Shown: in pieces, positions 61,008-64,000 of the stretch
How positions within the stretch are numbered: position 1 is the first letter of the stretch
Layout: every line of letters begins with the position of its first letter
NCBI RefSeq assembly: GCF_030499515.1
Contig: NZ_JASTWJ010000001.1
Span: 9,094,001-9,158,000 of the forward strand
Direction: 5' to 3'
Source of the DNA: Streptomyces sp. DT2A-34
GTDB lineage: Bacteria; Actinomycetota; Actinomycetes; Streptomycetales; Streptomycetaceae
Length of the DNA stretch: 64,000 bases
Made by a program: the position numbers and the translations under genes
The notes under the pieces: generated by a model
The model's database searches: none
Told to the model about the DNA's origin: nothing
The model's input: only the letters and a program-made list of their open reading frames with translations

Positions 61008-61954
61008 CAGGGCGTTGCGTCGAGGTCGGCAAAAAGCAGCTCCCCGTTGATGTAGGCCCCCGCTCGGTAGCCGCCCGCCGCCGCGTTGATGACCTGCTCC
61101 GAGAAGCCCATCGCGTTGCCGACCGCCCAGACGCCCGGCACGGAGGTGAGCCCGGTCGGGTCGACCACCGGGTAGGCGCCGAAGGGGGTCTCCTGGAGCT
61201 CGGCGCCGAGCTTTTCCAACAGCCCGGTCTGCGGTACCGCGCGCGGTGCGACGAACAGCACCTCACGCGCGTGCGTCGCACCGTCCGCCAGCCGCACCCC
61301 GGTGAGCCGGTCGCCCTCGACGACCAGCCCGGTGACCTCGCCCGGCACCACCTTGACTCCGGCCGCGGCCAGTCTGCGCAGGTCGTCGTCCGAGAACTCC
61401 TCGTCGGCGACCTCATGCGGGAAGAACGTCACGTCCTTCGACCACTGCGACACCATGAGCGCCTGGTGCACGCTCATCGGCGTGCTCGCCAGCACGCCGA
61501 AGGCCTGGTCGCGGACCTCCCAGCCGTGGCAGTACGGGCAGTGGAGCACATCCTTGCCGAAGCGCTCGGCGACGCCGGGGACGTCCGGCAGCTCGTCCTC
61601 GATGCCGGTGGCGATGACGAGCCGTCGGGCGTGCACGTGCCGGCCGCCGGCCAGCGCGACGGCGAAGCCCTCGCCGCGCTGGACGTGCACCACCCGGTCC
61701 CGGACCAGCTCGACGCCGTACCGCGCGATCTCCTCGCGCCCGACGGCCAGGAACTCGGCGGGCGGTATGCCGTCCCGGGACAGATAGCCCTGCATATGGG
61801 CGGCGGGCGCGTTGCGTGGCTCGCCGGCGTCGACGACCAGGGTGCGGCGCCGGGCGCGGCCCAGGACGAGCGCGGCGGACAGGCCGGCCGCGCCGCCTCC
61901 GACGACTACGACTTCGTACTGCTCGGTGTGCTTCCCGGTGTGCCTCTCGGTCAT
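61007..61954 (-). CDS. Thioredoxin-reductase-like FAD/NAD(P) oxidoreductase
   Basis: The product is 315 aa. The FAD-binding Rossmann is VVVVGGGAAGLSAALVLGRA, a redox disulfide CPYCHG lies at about 131-136 in the middle, and the C-terminal TSVPGVWAVGNAM(GF) binds FAD. It lacks a thioredoxin-like domain, so it is a low-molecular-weight type, as in enzymes that reduce small disulfides. The ATG at 61954 is preceded by GGAGG. It is divergent from an XRE-cupin regulator that likely controls it. Confidence 0.9.
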   Translation of the reverse strand: MTERHTGKHTEQYEVVVVGGGAAGLSAALVLGRARRRTLVVDAGEPRNAPAAHMQGYLSRDGIPPAEFLAVGREEIARYGVELVRDRVVHVQRGEGFAVALAGGRHVHARRLVIATGIEDELPDVPGVAERFGKDVLHCPYCHGWEVRDQAFGVLASTPMSVHQALMVSQWSKDVTFFPHEVADEEFSDDDLRRLAAAGVKVVPGEVTGLVVEGDRLTGVRLADGATHAREVLFVAPRAVPQTGLLEKLGAELQETPFGAYPVVDPTGLTSVPGVWAVGNAMGFSEQVINAAAGGYRAGAYINGELLFADLDATP

Positions 61955-62009
61955 GGTGACCACCTCCACGACGACGGTCGCTCCGGAGGCGCGGGATTGA
62001 CAAACGTCT

Positions 62010-62024
62010 TTGCCGATTCTGCAA
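62010..62024. promoter_or_regulatory. Inverted repeat in the flavoprotein/XRE-cupin divergent promoter
   Basis: TTGC, spacer CGATTCT, GCAA (62010-62024) is a 4-7-4 inverted repeat immediately before the XRE-cupin start codon and 77 bases from the flavoprotein gene. A TTGACA at 61997-62002 is a possible -35. Function as operator is inferred. Confidence 0.45.
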
Positions 62025-62031
62025 TAAGGTC

Positions 62032-62604
62032 ATGAGCACCGACGACGTTCTCGCCGAAGTGGGGCCGCGGCTCAGGAGGCTGCGCAAGGATCGGGAGGTG
62101 ACCCTCGCGGCGCTGTCCGAGACGACCGGGATCTCCGTGAGCACCCTGTCCCGGCTGGAGTCCGGCCTGCGCAAGCCCAGCCTGGAACTGCTGCTGCCGA
62201 TCGCGCAGGCCCACCAGGTGCCGCTGGACGAGCTGGTCGGGACGCCGCCGGTGGGGGACCCGCGGGTGCGGGCCAAGCCCCTGGAGCGGCACGGGCGCAC
62301 CTACTGGCCGCTCACCCGGCAGCCCGGCGGCCTCCAGGCCTTCAAGGTGCTGGTACCGGAGCGCAGGGAAGAGCCCGAGCCCCGTACCCATGAGGGCTAC
62401 GAGTGGTTGTACGTGCTGTCCGGGCGGCTGCGGGTCGTGCTGGGCGAGCACGACGTGGTGCTCACGGCGGGAGAGGCGGCGGAGTTCGACACGCGGGTGC
62501 CGCACTGGTTCGGGTCGACGGGGGAGGGGCCGGCGGAGTTCCTGAGTCTGTTCGGGCCGCAGGGGGAGCGGATGCATGTACGGGCGAAGCCCCGGCGCTC
62601 GTGA
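62032..62604 (+). CDS. XRE-cupin transcriptional regulator
   Basis: The product is 190 aa. An HTH (RLRRLRKDREVTLAALSETTGISVSTLSRLESGLRKPSLELLLPIAQAHQVPLDELVG) is joined to a C-terminal cupin (THEGYEWLYVLSGRLRVVLGEHDVVLTAGEAAEFDTRVPHWF) at about 125-180. Cupin regulators respond to small metabolites or redox conditions. It is divergent from the flavoprotein gene, which it presumably controls. Start ATG at 62032 follows TAAGGT closely, so the transcript is probably leaderless or short-leadered. Confidence 0.92.
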   Translation: MSTDDVLAEVGPRLRRLRKDREVTLAALSETTGISVSTLSRLESGLRKPSLELLLPIAQAHQVPLDELVGTPPVGDPRVRAKPLERHGRTYWPLTRQPGGLQAFKVLVPERREEPEPRTHEGYEWLYVLSGRLRVVLGEHDVVLTAGEAAEFDTRVPHWFGSTGEGPAEFLSLFGPQGERMHVRAKPRRS

Positions 62605-62741
62605 GCCACGGCGTTCGTGAGCCCGTCGCGGTCGTGATGCCCGCTACTGTTCCGCGGCCGGCTGTTCCCTGATCGGCAAGCGACCGCTTAGTATGCGAAC
62701 CGACCCCGGTCAGACGAAGCAGTCCCCCGTGGAGGCCCCGC

Positions 62742-63719
62742 ATGCAGGCATGGCAAGTGCACGAGAACGGCGAGCCGAGCGAGGTGATGCGCCTCGAGGA
62801 CGTCGAGACGCCCACGCCCGGTGGCGGCCAGGTCCTGCTGAAGGTGCGTGCCGCGAACATCAACTTCCCGGACGCCCTGCTGTGCCGGGGCCAGTACCAG
62901 GTCCGGCCGCCGCTGCCGTTCACGCCGGGCGTGGAGATCTGCGGCGAGACCGAGGACGGGCGCCGCGTCCTCGCCAACCCCGCGCTGCCGTACGGCGGTT
63001 TCGCCGAGTACGCCGTCGCGGACGCCGCCGCCGTCCTGCCCGCGCCCGAGGCGCTGGACGACGCCGAGGCCGCCGCCCTGCACATCGGCTACCAGACCGG
63101 CTGGTTCGGCCTGCACCGCCGGGCCGGGCTGGAAGCCGGCGAGACGCTGCTCGTCCACGCTGCCGCAGGAGGGGTCGGCAGCGCGGCCGTGCAGCTCGGC
63201 AAGGCCGCCGGCGCCACCGTCATCGGTGTCGTCGGCGGCGCCGAGAAGGCGGCCGTGGCACGGGAGCTGGGCTGTGACGTCGTCATCGACCGGCGCGGCG
63301 AGGACGTCATCGCCGCCGTGAAGCAGGCCACCGGCGGTCGTGGCGCCGATGTCGTCTACGACCCCGTCGGCGGTGAGGCCTACGCCCAGTCCACCAAGGT
63401 CGTCGCCTTCGAGGGACGGATCGTGGTCGTCGGCTTCGCGAGCGGGACCATCCCCAGCCCGGGGCTGAACCACGCCCTGGTGAAGAACTATTCGATCCTC
63501 GGCCTGCACTGGGGTCTGTACAACACCAAGAACCCCAAGCTGATCCAGCACTGCCACGAGCAGCTCACCGAGCTGGCCGCCCGCGGCGCCATCAAGCCCC
63601 TGGTGAGCGAGCGCGTACCGCTGGGCGGGGCCGCGGCCGCCGTGCAGCGGGTCGCCGACGGCGTCACCACCGGGCGCGTCGCTGTGATCCTGGGACTCAC
63701 CCAAGGAGGAGCGGCATGA
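62742..63719 (+). CDS. NADPH:quinone oxidoreductase family protein (zinc-free MDR)
   Basis: The product is 325 aa. MQAWQVHENGEPSEVMRLEDVETPTPGGGQVLLKV is the MDR N-terminus; the NADPH-binding AAAGGVGSAAVQLGKAAGATVIGVVGG is intact; no zinc Cys ligands are present. It belongs to the QOR group, with a substrate that is not evident. It may be linked to the acyl-CoA dehydrogenase that follows with an ATGA overlap of 4 bases, hinting at coupled translation. Confidence 0.9.
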   Translation: MQAWQVHENGEPSEVMRLEDVETPTPGGGQVLLKVRAANINFPDALLCRGQYQVRPPLPFTPGVEICGETEDGRRVLANPALPYGGFAEYAVADAAAVLPAPEALDDAEAAALHIGYQTGWFGLHRRAGLEAGETLLVHAAAGGVGSAAVQLGKAAGATVIGVVGGAEKAAVARELGCDVVIDRRGEDVIAAVKQATGGRGADVVYDPVGGEAYAQSTKVVAFEGRIVVVGFASGTIPSPGLNHALVKNYSILGLHWGLYNTKNPKLIQHCHEQLTELAARGAIKPLVSERVPLGGAAAAVQRVADGVTTGRVAVILGLTQGGAA

Positions 63720-64000
63720 TCGACGCCGCCGAACTGCGCCGCCGTACGGCCCAGTTGCTGGCCGCCCACCCGCCGGCCACGACCGACCGCCTGGAATTCC
63801 TTCACGCCCGCTTCGACGCGGGTCTGGCGTGGGTGCACTACCCGGAGGGCCTCGGCGGACTGGGTGTCCCGCGCTCCCTCCAGGCCGTCGTGGACGCCGA
63901 GTTGGAGGCTGCCGGAGCCCCCGACAACGACTCGCGCCGCAATGGCATCGGGCTCGGCATGGCCGCCCCGACGATCCTCAAGTACGGCACCGAGGAGCAG
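63716..64000 (+). CDS. Acyl-CoA dehydrogenase family protein, N-terminal part
   Basis: The 95 visible residues are cut by the right edge of the window. MIDAAELRRRTAQLLAAHPP, then WVHYPEGLGGLGVPRSLQAVVDAELEAAGAP and IGLGMAAPTILKYGTEEQ match the N-terminal helical domain of acyl-CoA dehydrogenases. The ATG overlaps the oxidoreductase stop by 4 bases (ATGA), so the two genes are an operon. Substrate unknown. Confidence 0.85.
   Translation, partial: MIDAAELRRRTAQLLAAHPPATTDRLEFLHARFDAGLAWVHYPEGLGGLGVPRSLQAVVDAELEAAGAPDNDSRRNGIGLGMAAPTILKYGTEEQ

Noticed and set aside
1..64000. tRNA, rRNA, insertion sequences, prophage or biosynthetic cluster genes
   Set aside because: I looked for transposase-like and integrase-like frames, tRNA-like cloverleaf ends and PKS/NRPS motifs and saw none that I could support.

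Overview
The window is a chromosomal segment of a high-GC actinomycete, almost certainly a Streptomyces. The evidence is the uniformly GC-rich third codon positions, GTG/TTG starts, a WhiJ-type DUF397/XRE/ATPase cluster, SpoIIE-type phosphatases fused to anti-sigma kinases, Fe-S biotin synthase next to bioA/bioD/bioF, a c-di-AMP riboswitch upstream of an NlpC/P60 hydrolase, and several intergenic repeat elements that are widespread in Streptomyces. There are no rRNA or tRNA genes, no insertion sequences, no prophage genes and no CRISPR array. It reads as core chromosome, not as an island.

Layout. 1-7.8 kb: a partial mug glycosylase, purB, a sortase-anchored Gly-Tyr-rich repeat protein, an SGNH hydrolase, two CBS/DUF21 transporters, a GNAT acetyltransferase and an F420-type oxidoreductase. 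7.8-12.8 kb: a MacB/FtsX-type ABC exporter, a ribbon-helix-helix/Fic-like toxin-antitoxin pair behind a 20-bp palindrome, and a methyltransferase. 12.9-16.8 kb: a secreted lipase divergent from a LuxR-type regulator that carries a long 18-bp tandem repeat, then a hypothetical gene. 16.8-21.3 kb: biotin genes bioB-bioA-bioD with bioF divergent. 21.4-24.9 kb: the DUF397/XRE/ATPase trio and a LysR/LysE pair. 24.9-29.1 kb: NlpC/P60 hydrolase with its c-di-AMP riboswitch, a clpP paralogue divergent from an orphan Phd/YefM antitoxin, and a TetR gene divergent from a membrane protein gene.

29.2-33.9 kb: urease genes ureA-B-C-F-G-D without ureE. 34.3-39.2 kb: a PlsC-like acyltransferase and two SpoIIE-type phosphatase sensors. 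39.4-42.1 kb: ornithine aminotransferase and dimethylargininase genes with an Lrp/AsnC regulator. 42.2-46.3 kb: a LytTR response regulator, a small membrane protein, a sodium:solute symporter and a LytS-like kinase, apparently one signalling and transport operon. 46.3-51 kb: a Ser/Thr kinase, a PASTA lipoprotein and a CtaG-like protein. 51-54.9 kb: pfkA, gatD, murT (frameshifted here) and def. 54.9-64 kb: a TetR regulator divergent from an acyl-CoA dehydrogenase, a succinate-semialdehyde-type dehydrogenase, a NUDIX hydrolase, an ATP-dependent DNA ligase, a thioredoxin-reductase-like enzyme divergent from an XRE-cupin regulator, a quinone oxidoreductase and the start of a second acyl-CoA dehydrogenase.

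The most noteworthy signals are the murT frameshift, the clpP/orphan antitoxin pair sharing a TGTAC operator, the RHH/degenerate-Fic module, the Cys-rich tail on BioB, the split kinase/PASTA arrangement, and the 14-codon ORF that bridges the symporter and the kinase. I did not find a clearly undescribed multi-gene defence or biosynthetic system; the region is mostly conserved housekeeping and regulatory genes.
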